Positions 18,306 to 27,634 of a stretch of 64,000 nucleotides of DNA are shown piece after piece (positions within the stretch are counted from its first letter, which is position 1; each line of letters starts with the position of its first letter). The DNA lies in contig NZ_LMRZ01000001.1 of the NCBI RefSeq assembly GCF_001428305.1, forward strand, positions 310,289 through 374,288. Reading direction: 5' to 3'. The DNA is from Janibacter sp. Soil728. GTDB lineage: Bacteria; Actinomycetota; Actinomycetes; Actinomycetales; Dermatophilaceae. Made by a program: the position numbers and the translations under genes. The notes beneath the pieces are model-generated. The model did no database searches, was not told the DNA's origin, and saw only the letters and a list, made by a program, of their open reading frames with translations.

Positions 18306-19796
18306 TCAGCCGACCTGTTGCTTGATGCGGTTGGTCAGCTCGGTGACCTGGTTGTAGATCGCGCGGCGCTCACCCATCAGCTCACGGATCTTGCGTTCGG
18401 CGTGCATGACCGTCGTGTGGTCGCGCCCCCCGAACTGCTCACCGATCTTGGGCAGCGACATGTCGGTGAGCTCGCGGCAGAGGTACATCGCGATCTGGCG
18501 CGCCGTGACGAGCAGTCGGGTGCGTGACGCACTCTGCAGGTCCTCGATGTTCAGACCGAAGTAGTCGGCCGTCTGCGCCATGATCGTCGCGCTCGAGATC
18601 TCGCTGGACTGCTCGTTGGGGATCAGGTCCTTGAGGACGATCTGGGCCAGACCGATGTCGACGGGCTGGCGGTTGAGGCTGGCGAAGGCCGTGACGCGGA
18701 TCAGGGCGCCCTCGAGCTCTCGGATGTTGGTGCTGATCCGGCTGGCGATGAACTCCAGGACATCGGCCGGGACCGACAGCCTCTCCTGGATGGCCTTCTT
18801 GCGCAGGATCGCGATCCTCGTCTCGAGGTCGGGCGGTTGCACGTCGGTGAGCAGACCCCACTCGAAGCGGCTGCGCATGCGCTCCTCGAACCCGGACAGC
18901 AGCTTGGGCGGCACGTCGGAGGTGATGACGACCTGCTTGTTGGCGTTGTGCAGCGTGTTGAAGGTGTGGAAGAACTCTTCCTGGGTCTGCATCTTGCCCT
19001 GAAGGAACTGGATGTCATCGATGAGCAGGACGTCGACATCGCGGTAGCGGCGCTGGAAGTTGGCGGCCTTGTCGTCGCGGATGCTGTTGATGAAGTCGTT
19101 GGTGAACTCCTCGGAGTTCACGTACCGCACCTTGACGTGGGGGTAGAGGCTGCGGGCGTAGTGGCCGATCGCGTGCAGCAGGTGGGTCTTGCCCAGCCCG
19201 GACTCGCCGTAGATGAAGAGCGGGTTGTAGGCCTTCGCCGGCGCCTCGGCCACGGCGACGGCGGCTGCGTGGGCGAAGCGGTTGCTCGCACCGATGACGA
19301 AGGTGTCGAAGATGTACTTGGGGTTGAGCCTGGTGAGCTCCACCTGCTCGGGCTGGGGCCGACCACGACGAGAACGGACCGGGACCGGCTCAGGGTCCTC
19401 GTCGACCAGGCCGTCGTCCCGGTCCTCCACCGGCAACGTGGAGGACAGGCCCTGGGGTCGTGGCCTGGGTGGGGCGTCCGCCTCGGAGTCCAGACCTTCG
19501 GTCGCGGGGAGCGGGTCGCCATCGGCGAGGTCGGGGTCGACGGTGACCGCCAGGCGGATCGGGCGCCCCAGCTGGTCCGAGAGGGCCTGGGTGACGTGGC
19601 GACGCAGACGCTGCTCGACGAAGTTCTTGGAGAAGTCGTCCGGGACCGCGATCAACGCGGTGTCATCCAGAAGCCCGACCAGACGCGCCATGCTGAGGAA
19701 GGCCCGACGGGTGACCGGGACACCGTCGGCGTCCAAGGACTCGAGGGTTGTGCGCCACACCTCGCTGAAGTCGACCGCGTCGGCCACTGGGGGCAC
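18306..19796 (-). CDS. dnaA: Chromosomal replication initiator DnaA
   Basis: The 496-residue protein has domain I (1-90), a Pro/Asp-rich linker II (about 95-155), the AAA+ domain with Walker A GESGLGKT (about 196-203), Walker B (LLIDDIQFL) and the C-terminal DNA-binding domain IV with the signature [14 protein letters not shown]. It binds the boxes on both sides of its own gene to open oriC. The first GTG is at 19796, but its ribosome-site-like GAGGT touches it; a second GTG at 19787 (VADAVDF) has better spacing and may be the real start. The gene is transcribed away from rpmH. Confidence 0.97.
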   Translation of the reverse strand: MPPVADAVDFSEVWRTTLESLDADGVPVTRRAFLSMARLVGLLDDTALIAVPDDFSKNFVEQRLRRHVTQALSDQLGRPIRLAVTVDPDLADGDPLPATEGLDSEADAPPRPRPQGLSSTLPVEDRDDGLVDEDPEPVPVRSRRGRPQPEQVELTRLNPKYIFDTFVIGASNRFAHAAAVAVAEAPAKAYNPLFIYGESGLGKTHLLHAIGHYARSLYPHVKVRYVNSEEFTNDFINSIRDDKAANFQRRYRDVDVLLIDDIQFLQGKMQTQEEFFHTFNTLHNANKQVVITSDVPPKLLSGFEERMRSRFEWGLLTDVQPPDLETRIAILRKKAIQERLSVPADVLEFIASRISTNIRELEGALIRVTAFASLNRQPVDIGLAQIVLKDLIPNEQSSEISSATIMAQTADYFGLNIEDLQSASRTRLLVTARQIAMYLCRELTDMSLPKIGEQFGGRDHTTVMHAERKIRELMGERRAIYNQVTELTNRIKQQVG

Positions 19797-19926
19797 ACCT
19801 CAAATTCCTGCGGCTCAGGGCCGATCGGGTCACTCTGACAACAGTCATCCTGCACCCTCGAGGGCTTCATCCACAAAGTTGTCCACAGTCTGTGGGTATA
19901 GATGGGGGGCAGGCGGTGAAGGGCTG

Positions 19927-19955
19927 ACGCTAACAACACCCACGGGTCCGGGCAA
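19927..19955 (-). promoter_or_regulatory. Candidate dnaA promoter
   Basis: On the minus strand TTGCCC (19950-19955), a 17-bp spacer and TAGCGT (19927-19932) fit a sigma-A-type promoter about 130 bp upstream of dnaA. The DnaA boxes at 19868-19899 lie between it and the gene, where bound DnaA could repress transcription. Not verified. Confidence 0.45.
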
Positions 19956-20066
19956 CCCGACCGGACCGGCAATCCATGAGCAATCGGCGTGTCGACTTCA
20001 CATCGCGGGTCTGCAGTGGCAGCGTTGAGCGATTGCACGCCATCGGGGCGAAGGCGCCCCCGTGGT

Positions 20067-20096
20067 TTGACCTCGTGAGCGGCTGTCCCGTACCTT
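20067..20096 (+). promoter_or_regulatory. Candidate rpmH-rnpA operon promoter
   Basis: TTGACC (20067-20072), an 18-bp spacer and TACCTT (20091-20096) form a good sigma-A-type promoter. It would give a leader of about 140 bases before rpmH. Confidence 0.6.
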
Positions 20097-20242
20097 GGAC
20101 GTCGGCCTGTCGGCCGCTTTCGCATGCCCATGATCCAGCCGGAGCATTCCGGTGTCCAGACGTGGGCTTCCGATCGTGGCCGAAGATGGCCGTCGACTTC
20201 AGCACCGGGTCCTACAGGCCCACAGATCATCGGAGACCGCAC

Positions 20243-20380
20243 ATGAGCAAGCGCACCTTCCAGCCGAACAACCGTCGCCGCGCCAAGACGCACGGCTTCC
20301 GCCTGCGCATGCGCACCCGCGCCGGCCGGTCCATCTTGGCGAACCGTCGCGCCAAGGGCCGCGGCAAGATCTCCGCCTGA
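20243..20380 (+). CDS. rpmH: 50S ribosomal protein L34
   Basis: A 45-residue, highly basic protein with the L34 pattern: [17 protein letters not shown], then [26 protein letters not shown] at 20243 has GGAG 8 bp upstream. It begins the rightward run rpmH-rnpA-yidD-yidC-jag-rsmG. Confidence 0.97.
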   Translation: MSKRTFQPNNRRRAKTHGFRLRMRTRAGRSILANRRAKGRGKISA

Positions 20381-20390
20381 CGAGCCGACG

Positions 20391-20765
20391 GTGCTGCCCG
20401 CGCGGCACCGCCTGACGGACCGCGCGGACTTCGCGGCAACCATCCGGGGACGAGGCGCTCGTCGCCACGGTTCCAGGCTGCTCGTGGTTCATGCCCGTGT
20501 GGCGGACGCGACTCAGACCGACGTCCGGGGAGACTCTTCCCCGCGCGTCGGTCTCGTTGTGTCCAAAGCAGTGGGTAATGCCGTGATTCGCACGCGGGTC
20601 AAGAGGCGCCTGAGGGCACAGGCCGCGCCACTCCTGGCCAGTCTGCCGGCGGGTGCGGACCTCGTGGTCCGGGCCAACCCTGCCGCTGCACAGGCAACGA
20701 GCGATGAGTTGGGTGCGGCATTGCGGCACTGCCTGCGCCACCTGCTCGTTGGTGACGGGAGATGA
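20391..20765 (+). CDS. rnpA: Ribonuclease P protein component
   Basis: The 124-residue basic protein assists the RNase P RNA in maturing tRNA 5' ends. It has the family N-terminus LPARHRLTDRADFAATIRGRGAR and the basic helix VGNAVIRTRVKRRLR, where the usual RNR reads RTR. It starts at a GTG 10 bp after rpmH and overlaps yidD by 4 bp. Confidence 0.95.
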   Translation: MLPARHRLTDRADFAATIRGRGARRHGSRLLVVHARVADATQTDVRGDSSPRVGLVVSKAVGNAVIRTRVKRRLRAQAAPLLASLPAGADLVVRANPAAAQATSDELGAALRHCLRHLLVGDGR

Positions 20766-21094
20766 AGATCCTCGCGCTGCCCCTGGTGTGGCTCGTCCGT
20801 GGCTACCAGCTTCTGGTCTCGCCGCTCCTCCCGCAGACCTGTCGATACTTCCCGAGCTGCTCGGCCTACGGAGTGACCGCATTGCAGCGGTTCGGTCTCG
20901 TCCGTGGTGCCTATCTGACCGTGCATCGCCTCGTGCGGTGCAATCCCTGGTCCGCCGGGGGCATTGACCACGTGCCTGAGACGTGGGCGCAGCGTGGGTC
21001 GTCTGACCTGACCCGGCCCCGCTTCGCCGACATCGAGGCGCACGACGACGGCGTCGACATCGACGCCACCGACCGAAGGACGTTCACCGCGTGA
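20762..21094 (+). CDS. yidD: Membrane protein insertion efficiency factor YidD
   Basis: A 110-residue protein with the family core LVRGYQLLVSPLLPQTCRYFPSCSAYGVTAL, including the conserved Cys residues, and RLVRCNPWSAGGID. It supports insertion of proteins into the membrane with YidC. The C-terminal 35 residues, rich in Asp, extend beyond the usual core. ATGA overlaps at both ends (rnpA before, yidC after) indicate coupled translation. Confidence 0.93.
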   Translation: MKILALPLVWLVRGYQLLVSPLLPQTCRYFPSCSAYGVTALQRFGLVRGAYLTVHRLVRCNPWSAGGIDHVPETWAQRGSSDLTRPRFADIEAHDDGVDIDATDRRTFTA

Positions 21095-22131
21095 GCTTCA
21101 GCAGCATCATCTACCCCTTCGAGTGGCTCGTCTCCTGGATCATGTATCTGTGGCACGGGGCCCTCACCTCGATCGGCCTCCCGGAGGCCAGCGGTTGGAC
21201 CTGGACCCTGTCCATCGTCGGGCTCGTCCTCGTCATGCGAGCGGCGCTCATCCCGCTCTTCGTCAAGCAGATCCACGCCTCGCGCAAGATGCAGCTGATC
21301 CAGCCCGAGATGGCCAAGATCCAGGCCAAGTACAAGGGCAAGACCGACCCCGACTCCCGTCAGAAGATGACGGAAGAGACGATGGCGCTCTACAAGGACA
21401 GCGGGACCAACCCGTTCGCGTCCTGCTTGCCGATCATCGCCCAGATGCCCTTCTTCTTCGGCCTCTTCCGGGTGCTCAACAACCTTGACGAGATCGGGTC
21501 CGGCGCCAGAGAGGGCATCGGCCCGATCACCCAGCAGGTCGCCGCGCAGGCCGAGTCGTCCTCGATCTTCGGCGCCCCGCTGTCCGCCCAGTTCCTGGGC
21601 ACCGAAGGCGGTCTGAGCGTCAAGATCGTCACGATCACGCTCATCATCCTGATGTCGCTGACCACCTTCACGACGCAGTACCAGCTGATGCGCAAGAACA
21701 TGCCGGCTGCGGCGTTGGAAGGTCAGTTCGCCCAGCAGCAGAAGATCATGCTGTACCTCTTCCCGATCATCTTCGCGGTCTCTGGTGTGTACTTCCCGAT
21801 CGGTGTCCTCATCTACTGGTTCACGACCAACGTGTGGACCATGTGCCAGCAGTTCTACGTGATCCGCCGGATGCCGGCACCCGGATCAGCGGCAGAGAAG
21901 GCGATGCAGGACCGTCGGCGCAAGGCCGGCAAGTCGCCGGACACCTTCGAGGAGACGCGCGAGCGGGCCCACGATGCCGAGATGAGCCAGGAGCTCGAGT
22001 CCAAGGGCGTCATCTCCGGTCAGCGGCAGCAGCCGACGTCGAAGAAGCGCGCCAAGAAGAAGGGCGGTACGCCGCCGAAGTCAGGTCAGCCATCTGCCGT
22101 TGACGAGCAGAAGCCCACGACCGACAACTGA
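21091..22131 (+). CDS. yidC: Membrane protein insertase YidC
   Basis: A 346-residue Oxa1/Alb3-type insertase without the large periplasmic domain of proteobacterial YidC. Visible are a first membrane segment (about 28-55), the basic coiled loop (VKQIHASRKMQLIQPEMAKIQAKYKGK), membrane segments about 110-130, 185-200 and 220-255, and a basic C-terminal tail (KKRAKKKGG) that may contact ribosomes. It starts at a GTG overlapping yidD by 4 bp. Confidence 0.95.
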   Translation: MSFSSIIYPFEWLVSWIMYLWHGALTSIGLPEASGWTWTLSIVGLVLVMRAALIPLFVKQIHASRKMQLIQPEMAKIQAKYKGKTDPDSRQKMTEETMALYKDSGTNPFASCLPIIAQMPFFFGLFRVLNNLDEIGSGAREGIGPITQQVAAQAESSSIFGAPLSAQFLGTEGGLSVKIVTITLIILMSLTTFTTQYQLMRKNMPAAALEGQFAQQQKIMLYLFPIIFAVSGVYFPIGVLIYWFTTNVWTMCQQFYVIRRMPAPGSAAEKAMQDRRRKAGKSPDTFEETRERAHDAEMSQELESKGVISGQRQQPTSKKRAKKKGGTPPKSGQPSAVDEQKPTTDN

Positions 22132-22180
22132 CCTCGGCCGCCCCACGAGGACAGCCGCCCCGCCACACGCAGGAGAACCC

Positions 22181-22861
22181 ATGACTGACAACCCCACACC
22201 CGAGGCTGCACCGGAGCAGGACGCTCCCGATCCGGAGACCGTACCTACGGAGGCGAGCCAGCCGCGCAAGACGCGACGCCAGCTCCTGGAGCGCGAAGGG
22301 GAGGTCGCCGCCGACTTCCTCGAGACGCTCTTGGACATCGCTGACCTCGACGGGGACATCGATCTGGACATCGATGGAGACCGCGCCGCGGTGGCCGTCG
22401 TCGACTCCGACGAGGGACGCGTTCCTCGTCGACTCGTCGGGCAGGACGGCAAGGTCCTCGAGGCCCTGCAGGAGCTCACTCGCCTGGCGGTGCAGTCCGC
22501 CACGGGTGACCGCAGCCGCCTGATGCTCGACGTCGCCGGCCACCGTGCGGCCCGCCGTGCGGAGCTCGTCGAGGTTGCTGGCCGTGCCGTCGCCTCGGTG
22601 AAGGAGAGCGGCGAGGCAGTCGAGCTCGAGCCGATGAGCGCCTTCGAGCGCAAGGTCGTGCACGACGAGGTCCTGGCCGCAGGGCTCGTGTCTGACTCGT
22701 CCGGCACGGAGCCGCGTCGGTTCGTCGTGGTGCACCCGGCCGACGAGGGCGACGACGCAGAGGCAGACGCAGACGCAGAGGCACAGTCAGACACAGGTGC
22801 AGTCGCGGGCGCGATCGCTGCCGACGCCACTGCCGACGAGGACTCGTCGACGGGGGTGTGA
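22181..22861 (+). CDS. jag: RNA-binding protein Jag/KhpB (KH and R3H domains)
   Basis: The 226-residue protein has an acidic N-terminus, a KH-type region (DIDLDIDGDRAAVAVVDSDE, then RLVGQDGKVLEALQELTRLAV) and an R3H domain (RLMLDVAGHRAARRAELVEVA, ending before FVVVHPADEG). The last 40 residues are a run of Asp, Ala and Glu. It starts at ATG 22181 with CAGGAG upstream, 49 bp after yidC. KhpB-type proteins bind many RNAs and influence cell elongation and division. It lies in its usual place between yidC and rsmG. Confidence 0.9.
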   Translation: MTDNPTPEAAPEQDAPDPETVPTEASQPRKTRRQLLEREGEVAADFLETLLDIADLDGDIDLDIDGDRAAVAVVDSDEGRVPRRLVGQDGKVLEALQELTRLAVQSATGDRSRLMLDVAGHRAARRAELVEVAGRAVASVKESGEAVELEPMSAFERKVVHDEVLAAGLVSDSSGTEPRRFVVVHPADEGDDAEADADAEAQSDTGAVAGAIAADATADEDSSTGV

Positions 22862-22871
22862 CGACCACCCC

Positions 22872-22885
22872 GTTTCACGTGAAAC
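22872..22885. other. parS centromere site 1
   Basis: GTTTCACGTGAAAC is the conserved palindromic core of the ParB-binding site. It lies in the 33-bp gap between jag and rsmG, directly ahead of the rsmG start. Confidence 0.93.
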
Positions 22886-22894
22886 GCTGGGGTC

Positions 22895-23536
22895 ATGACT
22901 GCTGAGATCCCGCCGGCACCGCAAGGCGCCCACCGACTCTTCGGTGGGCGCGTTGCCTGTGCCGAGGCCTTCACCGCGATCCTTGCCGACACCGGAGTCA
23001 GCCACGGGCTGATCGGTCCACGAGAGGTCCCCATCCTTTGGGACCGCCACGTTCTCAACTGCGCCGTCATCGAGGATGCCTTCGCCCCAGACGCTCGAGT
23101 GATTGATGTCGGGTCGGGCGCCGGGCTTCCGGGCATCGCGGTGGCCATCGCGCGACCAGACCTCGACATCCATCTAGTGGAGCCGATGCTCCGACGGACG
23201 GAGTGGCTGACGACCACTGTCCAGGATCTGGGTCTGGACAATGTCACCGTCCACCGTGGGCGCGCCGAGGAGTTTCATGACGTCCTGCAGGCCCGCTACG
23301 TCACCGCGCGAGCGGTGGCGCGGCTCGACAAGCTCGCCCGGTGGTGTCTCCCGTTGGTCGAACCGGGTGGCAGCATGATCGCGATGAAGGGACGGGCAGC
23401 AGCCGAGGAGCTCGAGTCGGCTGCGAAGATGCTCCGTCGTCTCGGCGTCACACGGAGCACGGTGACCCCACACGGCGAGGGTCTTGTGGATGAGCCGACC
23501 CTGACTGTGGACAGCGTCAAGGGGTCGAGCCGATAG
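22895..23536 (+). CDS. rsmG: 16S rRNA (guanine-527-N7)-methyltransferase RsmG (GidB)
   Basis: A 213-residue SAM-dependent methyltransferase. Motif I is VIDVGSGAGLPGIAVAIARP (about 70-88); WDRHVLNCAVI before it and TARAVARLDKLARWCLPLV after it are typical of RsmG. It modifies G527 of 16S rRNA; loss gives low-level streptomycin resistance in several bacteria. The ATG at 22895 follows a parS site by 9 bp. Confidence 0.94.
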   Translation: MTAEIPPAPQGAHRLFGGRVACAEAFTAILADTGVSHGLIGPREVPILWDRHVLNCAVIEDAFAPDARVIDVGSGAGLPGIAVAIARPDLDIHLVEPMLRRTEWLTTTVQDLGLDNVTVHRGRAEEFHDVLQARYVTARAVARLDKLARWCLPLVEPGGSMIAMKGRAAAEELESAAKMLRRLGVTRSTVTPHGEGLVDEPTLTVDSVKGSSR

Positions 23537-23575
23537 ATGGCTGCTCGGCGTGGTCCAGACGTTGCAAACACGCGC

Positions 23576-23589
23576 GTTTCACGTGAAAC
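23576..23589. other. parS centromere site 2
   Basis: A second GTTTCACGTGAAAC, 39 bp after the rsmG stop in the region before parA. ParB is expected to load here and spread. Confidence 0.93.
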
Positions 23590-23609
23590 GGGTGTCCCAT
23601 CCAGTCGCG

Positions 23610-23625
23610 TGTTTCACGTGAAACA
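23610..23625. other. parS centromere site 3 (full 16-bp consensus)
   Basis: TGTTTCACGTGAAACA matches the complete 16-bp parS consensus. It lies only 20 bp from site 2, so the two sites face each other within about three helical turns. Confidence 0.95.
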
Positions 23626-23648
23626 TGATGCGGTTGTCCGCCGGTGGC

Positions 23649-23657
23649 TGTGGACAA
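23649..23657 (-). promoter_or_regulatory. DnaA-box-like 9-mer upstream of parA
   Basis: TGTGGACAA, the exact 9-mer that recurs in oriC, lies 24 bp after parS site 3 and 130 bp before the parA start. It may let DnaA influence parAB transcription or may be incidental. Confidence 0.35.
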
Positions 23658-23787
23658 GCCTGTGCATCAAGAGCACGAACACGTCCCCGCCACGTTCTGC
23701 GGTCCCGACGGGCAGACTCCTTTTGGCGTGTCGGGCAAGGGTGGGGTTGTATGGCTGGGCTCGCCGTCCTACAGGAGGAATGTCTCG

Positions 23788-24930
23788 GTGACTTCAGCAC
23801 GATCCGTAGCCCGGGGCGTCGGGTGGCCGACACTGGCCCCGGCGGCCGAGAGTGCGCCCATCGGCTGGCTGGGGGCCGGCCCGACGGCCGCCCCGGGCAC
23901 GCCACCAGAGACTCGCGACGTCGAGGTCGCCGAGAAGAACCCGCGTGAGGCCCCAGTTTCTGTCGACACGCATCACGTGAAGGGTGACCCTGAGATGTCC
24001 GACCCCCTGACCGTCCCCGTCCGCACGACGGGCTCAGCGGCGGTGGCCGAGAAGCTCCCGACCGAAAAGGTTGTGGCTGACGACAAGCGGCCCTCTCGGC
24101 CGAGCTTGCCGCGACCTGCACAGCCCCGCGTCATGACGGTGTCCAACCAGAAGGGGGGTGTGGGCAAGACGACGACTGCCGTCAACATCGCGGCAGCCTT
24201 GGCCCAGAGCGGACTTCGGGTCCTGCTGATCGACACCGACCCCCAGGGCAATGCCAGCACGGCTCTGAACATCGACCACCGCGCTGAGGTGCCGAGCATC
24301 TACGACGTGCTCGTGGACGGTGTGGCCATCTCGGAGGTCATGCAGCAGTGTCCGGATGTGGACAACCTGTGGTGCGTGCCGGCCACGATCGACCTTGCGG
24401 GCGCCGAGATCGAGCTCGTCTCCCTTGTGGCACGTGAGAGCCGCATGGCGAAGGCGCTCGACGCGTGGATGCGAGAGCGCGACACCTCAGGTGTCCCACG
24501 CATCGACTACGTGATCATCGACTGCCCGCCGAGCCTGGGCCTGCTCACGGTCAATGCCTTTGTCGCCGCACAAGAGGTGCTCATCCCGATCCAGTGCGAG
24601 TACTACGCCCTTGAGGGTCTGAGCCAGCTGCTCAACAACATCACGCTCATCAAGACGCACCTCAACCAGGATCTGCATGTCTCGACCATCCTCCTGACGA
24701 TGTATGACGCTCGGACTCGTCTCTCGGCCCAGGTGGCCAGCGAGGTGCGTGAGCACTTCCCGCAAGAGGTCCTGAGCGCCACCGTCCCGCGCTCGGTCCG
24801 CGTGTCCGAAGCCCCGAGCCATGGCCAGACCGTCATCACCTATGACCCGCAGAGCACCGGCGCGCGGTGCTACCTGGACGCAGCCGCTGAGATCGCCCAT
24901 CGTGGCGCAGAGATGAAGGATGACGCATGA
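23788..24930 (+). CDS. parA: Chromosome-partitioning ATPase ParA (Soj)
   Basis: A 380-residue Walker-type ATPase with the deviant Walker [10 protein letters not shown] (about 121-129), [10 protein letters not shown] and the family segment [14 protein letters not shown]. The first 115 residues form an unusual Pro/Ala-rich extension before the ATPase core. The start is the GTG at 23788, because AGGAGG at 23773-23778 has ideal spacing to it; an ATG at 23780 meets a stop at once, and the longer frame runs back into the parS region. It overlaps parB by 4 bp and separates origins by acting on ParB-parS complexes. Confidence 0.93.
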   Translation: MTSARSVARGVGWPTLAPAAESAPIGWLGAGPTAAPGTPPETRDVEVAEKNPREAPVSVDTHHVKGDPEMSDPLTVPVRTTGSAAVAEKLPTEKVVADDKRPSRPSLPRPAQPRVMTVSNQKGGVGKTTTAVNIAAALAQSGLRVLLIDTDPQGNASTALNIDHRAEVPSIYDVLVDGVAISEVMQQCPDVDNLWCVPATIDLAGAEIELVSLVARESRMAKALDAWMRERDTSGVPRIDYVIIDCPPSLGLLTVNAFVAAQEVLIPIQCEYYALEGLSQLLNNITLIKTHLNQDLHVSTILLTMYDARTRLSAQVASEVREHFPQEVLSATVPRSVRVSEAPSHGQTVITYDPQSTGARCYLDAAAEIAHRGAEMKDDA

Positions 24931-26024
24931 GTGAGAAGCGACGGGGCCTCGGACGTGGACTGGGCGCCCTGATCCCCGAGTCCAGCGGCGCTCCGCGAGC
25001 CGAGCGGCCGGTTGACGTGTTCTTCCGTGACCAGGCTCGTCCGGTGTCGGTTCCGAACACGGCGGCAGGAATGCTGGCTGAGTCGGCGACACCCGGCGGG
25101 ACGTCGACCACAGCGTCCGCCGAAGCGGGCAGCTCGTCCACCCCCGCAAGCCTTCTCCCGGAGCACGAGGAGCACGATGGCACGCCTGACGAGGGTCTCG
25201 CAGCAGTGCCCGGGGCGACCTTCGCAGAGGTCTCCGTCTCCGCGATCAGGCCCAACCCTAGGCAGCCACGGACCGTCTTCGACGAGGACGACATGGCTGA
25301 GCTCGTGCACTCGATCCAGGAGATCGGGGTGCTCCAGCCGATCGTCGTGCGCCGGGTCGACGGCGTCGACGGCGTGGACTTCGAGCTCATCATGGGTGAG
25401 CGTCGCTGGCGGGCGAGCAAGGAAGCCGGCAAGGAGACCGTCCCGGCCATCATCAAGGCAACCGAGGATGACGCCCTTCTGCGGGACGCCCTTCTGGAGA
25501 ACCTCCATCGGAGCAACCTCAACGTCCTGGAGGAGGCCGCGGCCTACCGACAGCTGCTGGACGACTTCGGGTGCAGTCAGGAAGAGCTCGCAGGGCGTAT
25601 CGGGCGTTCACGCCCGCAGATCTCCAACACGCTTCGCCTGCTGCGCCTGCCCCCGCTCGTCGCGAGGCGGGTTGCCGCGGGTGTCTTGAGTGCGGGTCAC
25701 GCCCGTGCCCTCCTCACCCTGGAGGATGGCGGGCAGATGGAGCGCCTGGCACAGCGGATCGTGGCAGAGGGCTTGTCCGTGCGTACCGTGGAGGAAATCG
25801 TCGCTCTCGGCATGGACCCCGAGAAGGAGCGACGGGCCGCTCCCCGTGCCGGGAAGCGCCACCCCCAGCTCGACGACCTCGCCGGGCAGCTCAGCGACCG
25901 TCTCGACACGCGCGTCAAGATCAACCTCGGTCAGCGCAAGGGACGGATGACGATCGAGTTCGCCTCGATGGAGGACCTGCACCGGGTCCTCGGCCAGATG
26001 GGCGTCGACGCCGACGAGTCCTGA
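24927..26024 (+). CDS. parB: Chromosome-partitioning protein ParB
   Basis: The 365-residue protein has a low-complexity N-terminus, the CTP-binding ParB/Srx domain with GERRWRA (about residues 155-161) and the second box [15 protein letters not shown], a central HTH that reads parS ([23 protein letters not shown]) and a C-terminal dimer domain ([25 protein letters not shown]). It overlaps parA by ATGA. Three parS sites lie within 2.1 kb upstream. Confidence 0.95.
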   Translation: MSEKRRGLGRGLGALIPESSGAPRAERPVDVFFRDQARPVSVPNTAAGMLAESATPGGTSTTASAEAGSSSTPASLLPEHEEHDGTPDEGLAAVPGATFAEVSVSAIRPNPRQPRTVFDEDDMAELVHSIQEIGVLQPIVVRRVDGVDGVDFELIMGERRWRASKEAGKETVPAIIKATEDDALLRDALLENLHRSNLNVLEEAAAYRQLLDDFGCSQEELAGRIGRSRPQISNTLRLLRLPPLVARRVAAGVLSAGHARALLTLEDGGQMERLAQRIVAEGLSVRTVEEIVALGMDPEKERRAAPRAGKRHPQLDDLAGQLSDRLDTRVKINLGQRKGRMTIEFASMEDLHRVLGQMGVDADES

Positions 26025-26060
26025 GGGCCATGAGGCCGGGCGTCGGACCCGGGCACGAAC

Positions 26061-26103
26061 GAGGCCGCGTGGCCGAAGGACGATACCTTCACCACGCGGC
26101 CTC
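26061..26103. terminator. Bidirectional terminator between parB and trxA
   Basis: GAGGCCGCGTGG (26061-26072) pairs exactly with CCACGCGGCCTC (26092-26103), a 12-bp stem with a 19-base loop, between convergent genes. Confidence 0.7.
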
Positions 26104-26145
26104 TTGCCGCTCAGCCACACGAATCACGTTGTGGCGCAAGGGAAC

Positions 26146-26469
26146 TCAGCCGATGAAGGGCTCGAGCTCCTTGACGATCTTGGGCTTCGGCAGGGCGCCG
26201 ACGATGGTCTTGACGACCTCGCCACCCTGGAAGACGTACATCGACGGGATCGACGTGATGCCGTAGCGACCGGTCGTCTGCGGGTTGGCGTCGGTGTCGA
26301 GCTTGACGATCTTCAGCTTGCCCTCGTACTGCCCGGAGAGCTCCTCGAGCACGGGCGCGACGGCGCGGCACGGGCCGCACCAGGTGGCCCAGAAGTCGAC
26401 GAGGACAGGGACATCGCTCTGGAGGACGTCCTGCTCGAAAGTTGCATCGGTGGTCGGTGTGGTGGCCAT
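26146..26469 (-). CDS. trxA: Thioredoxin
   Basis: The 107-residue thioredoxin has the active site WCGPC (Cys31, Cys34), an intact fold order and the cis-Pro segment SIPSMYVF. It reduces protein disulfides in the cytosol and is recharged by the thioredoxin reductase encoded 38 bp upstream, which forms one leftward operon with it. The order trxB-trxA beside sigM matches the mycobacterial arrangement. Confidence 0.95.
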   Translation of the reverse strand: MATTPTTDATFEQDVLQSDVPVLVDFWATWCGPCRAVAPVLEELSGQYEGKLKIVKLDTDANPQTTGRYGITSIPSMYVFQGGEVVKTIVGALPKPKIVKELEPFIG

Positions 26470-26507
26470 GTGGTCCTTGTCTCCTTGGGTGGTCTCGGGT
26501 GAGTTGG

Positions 26508-27527
26508 TCAGCGGGCGCCGACGGTGCCGGCGACGGGGTAGTCCTGGGCGGTGAGGGCCTGGTCCTCGGCGGGCGCACCCGCCTCCTCGCGGGCGGCGAG
26601 CCAGCGCTCGGCGTCCAGCGCCGCGGAACAACCGGAACCGGCCGCGGTGATCGCCTGACGGTAGGTGTGGTCGACGAGGTCGCCAGCGGCGAAGACTCCG
26701 TCGACGTTGGTGCGGGAGGAGCGTCCGTCGACGAGTACGTAGCCTTCGTCGTCCAGGTCGACGACACCCTTGACGAGCTCGTTGCGCGGGTCGTGCCCGA
26801 TGGCGACGAAAAGGCCCGTGGCCTCGATCTCGCGGGTCTCGCCCGTCACGATGTCGCGCAGCGTCATGCCGGTGACCTTGTCGTCACCGTGGATCGCCGC
26901 GACCTCGGAGTTCCACGCGAAGCGGATCTTGTCGTTGCTGTGGGCGCGGTCGGCCATGATCTTGCTGGCGCGCAGCTCGTCGCGCCGGTGGACGATGGTC
27001 ACCGAGCGCGCGAACTTCGTCAGGAAGGTGGCCTCCTCGACAGCCGAGTCACCGCCGCCGACGACGACGATGTCCTGCTCCCGGAAGAAGAAGCCGTCGC
27101 ACGTCGCGCACCAGCTGACGCCGTGGCCGGAGAGGCGCTTCTCGTCAGGCAGACCGAGCTCACGGTAGGCGGAGCCCATCGCGAGGATGACCGAGTGAGC
27201 GCGGTGGGTGTTGCCCTCGCCGTCGGTGACGACCTTGATCGGGCCCTCCAGCTCGACGGCCGTCACGTCGTCGGTGACGATCTCGGTCCCGAAGCGCTCG
27301 GCCTGCGCGCGCATGTTGAGCATGAGGTCCGGCCCCATGACTCCCTCGGTGAACCCGGGGAAGTTCTCGACGTCGGTGGTGTTCATCAGCGCACCGCCGG
27401 CGGTGACGGACCCCTCGAACATCAGGGGCTCGAGGTTGGCCCGAGCGGCGTAGACGGCCGCGGTGTAGCCCGCGGGGCCGGAGCCGATGATGATGACGTT
27501 GCGGATGTCGGAGCTGGCGTCGGCCAC
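26508..27527 (-). CDS. trxB: Thioredoxin-disulfide reductase
   Basis: The 339-residue flavoprotein has the FAD motif [16 protein letters not shown] (about 15-30), the redox site CATC (Cys140, Cys143), the NADPH motif [10 protein letters not shown] and the C-terminal FAD segment [23 protein letters not shown]. It transfers electrons from NADPH to thioredoxin. It starts at a GTG at 27527 and carries a 20-residue C-terminal extension after the normal end. Confidence 0.96.
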   Translation of the reverse strand: MADASSDIRNVIIIGSGPAGYTAAVYAARANLEPLMFEGSVTAGGALMNTTDVENFPGFTEGVMGPDLMLNMRAQAERFGTEIVTDDVTAVELEGPIKVVTDGEGNTHRAHSVILAMGSAYRELGLPDEKRLSGHGVSWCATCDGFFFREQDIVVVGGGDSAVEEATFLTKFARSVTIVHRRDELRASKIMADRAHSNDKIRFAWNSEVAAIHGDDKVTGMTLRDIVTGETREIEATGLFVAIGHDPRNELVKGVVDLDDEGYVLVDGRSSRTNVDGVFAAGDLVDHTYRQAITAAGSGCSAALDAERWLAAREEAGAPAEDQALTAQDYPVAGTVGAR

Positions 27528-27608
27528 GAGGTGAGTCCTTGGATCGGGGGTGGCGCGTCAGGGCGCGCACGGTCTGACGATGTCAACGCCATCGTAGGGC
27601 CGTCTGTT

Positions 27609-27633
27609 CCACGGGTGTCGAGGACACCCGTGG
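27609..27633. terminator. Terminator at the end of the sigM operon
   Basis: CCACGGGTGTC (27609-27619), a 3-base loop and GACACCCGTGG (27623-27633) form a perfect 11-bp stem 1 bp beyond the stop of the anti-sigma gene. It ends the long leftward operon that starts at the NUDIX gene. Confidence 0.75.
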
Positions 27634-27634
27634 G

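Larger units (their letters stand above)
19797..20242. promoter_or_regulatory. dnaA-rpmH intergenic region with a second group of DnaA boxes
   Basis: These 446 bp hold TTGTCCACA at 19879-19887, flanked by near matches at 19868-19876 and 19891-19899. The cluster lies in the dnaA leader, so it could be an origin lobe, an autoregulatory site, or both. The divergent dnaA and rpmH promoters listed separately are also here. Apart from these no gene or RNA was recognised. Confidence 0.6.

Noticed and set aside
23964-23979. A possible fourth parS (CATCACGTGAAG)
   Set aside because: Only the CACGTGAA core agrees and the left arm does not match, so it is a poor ParB site and lies within parA coding sequence.
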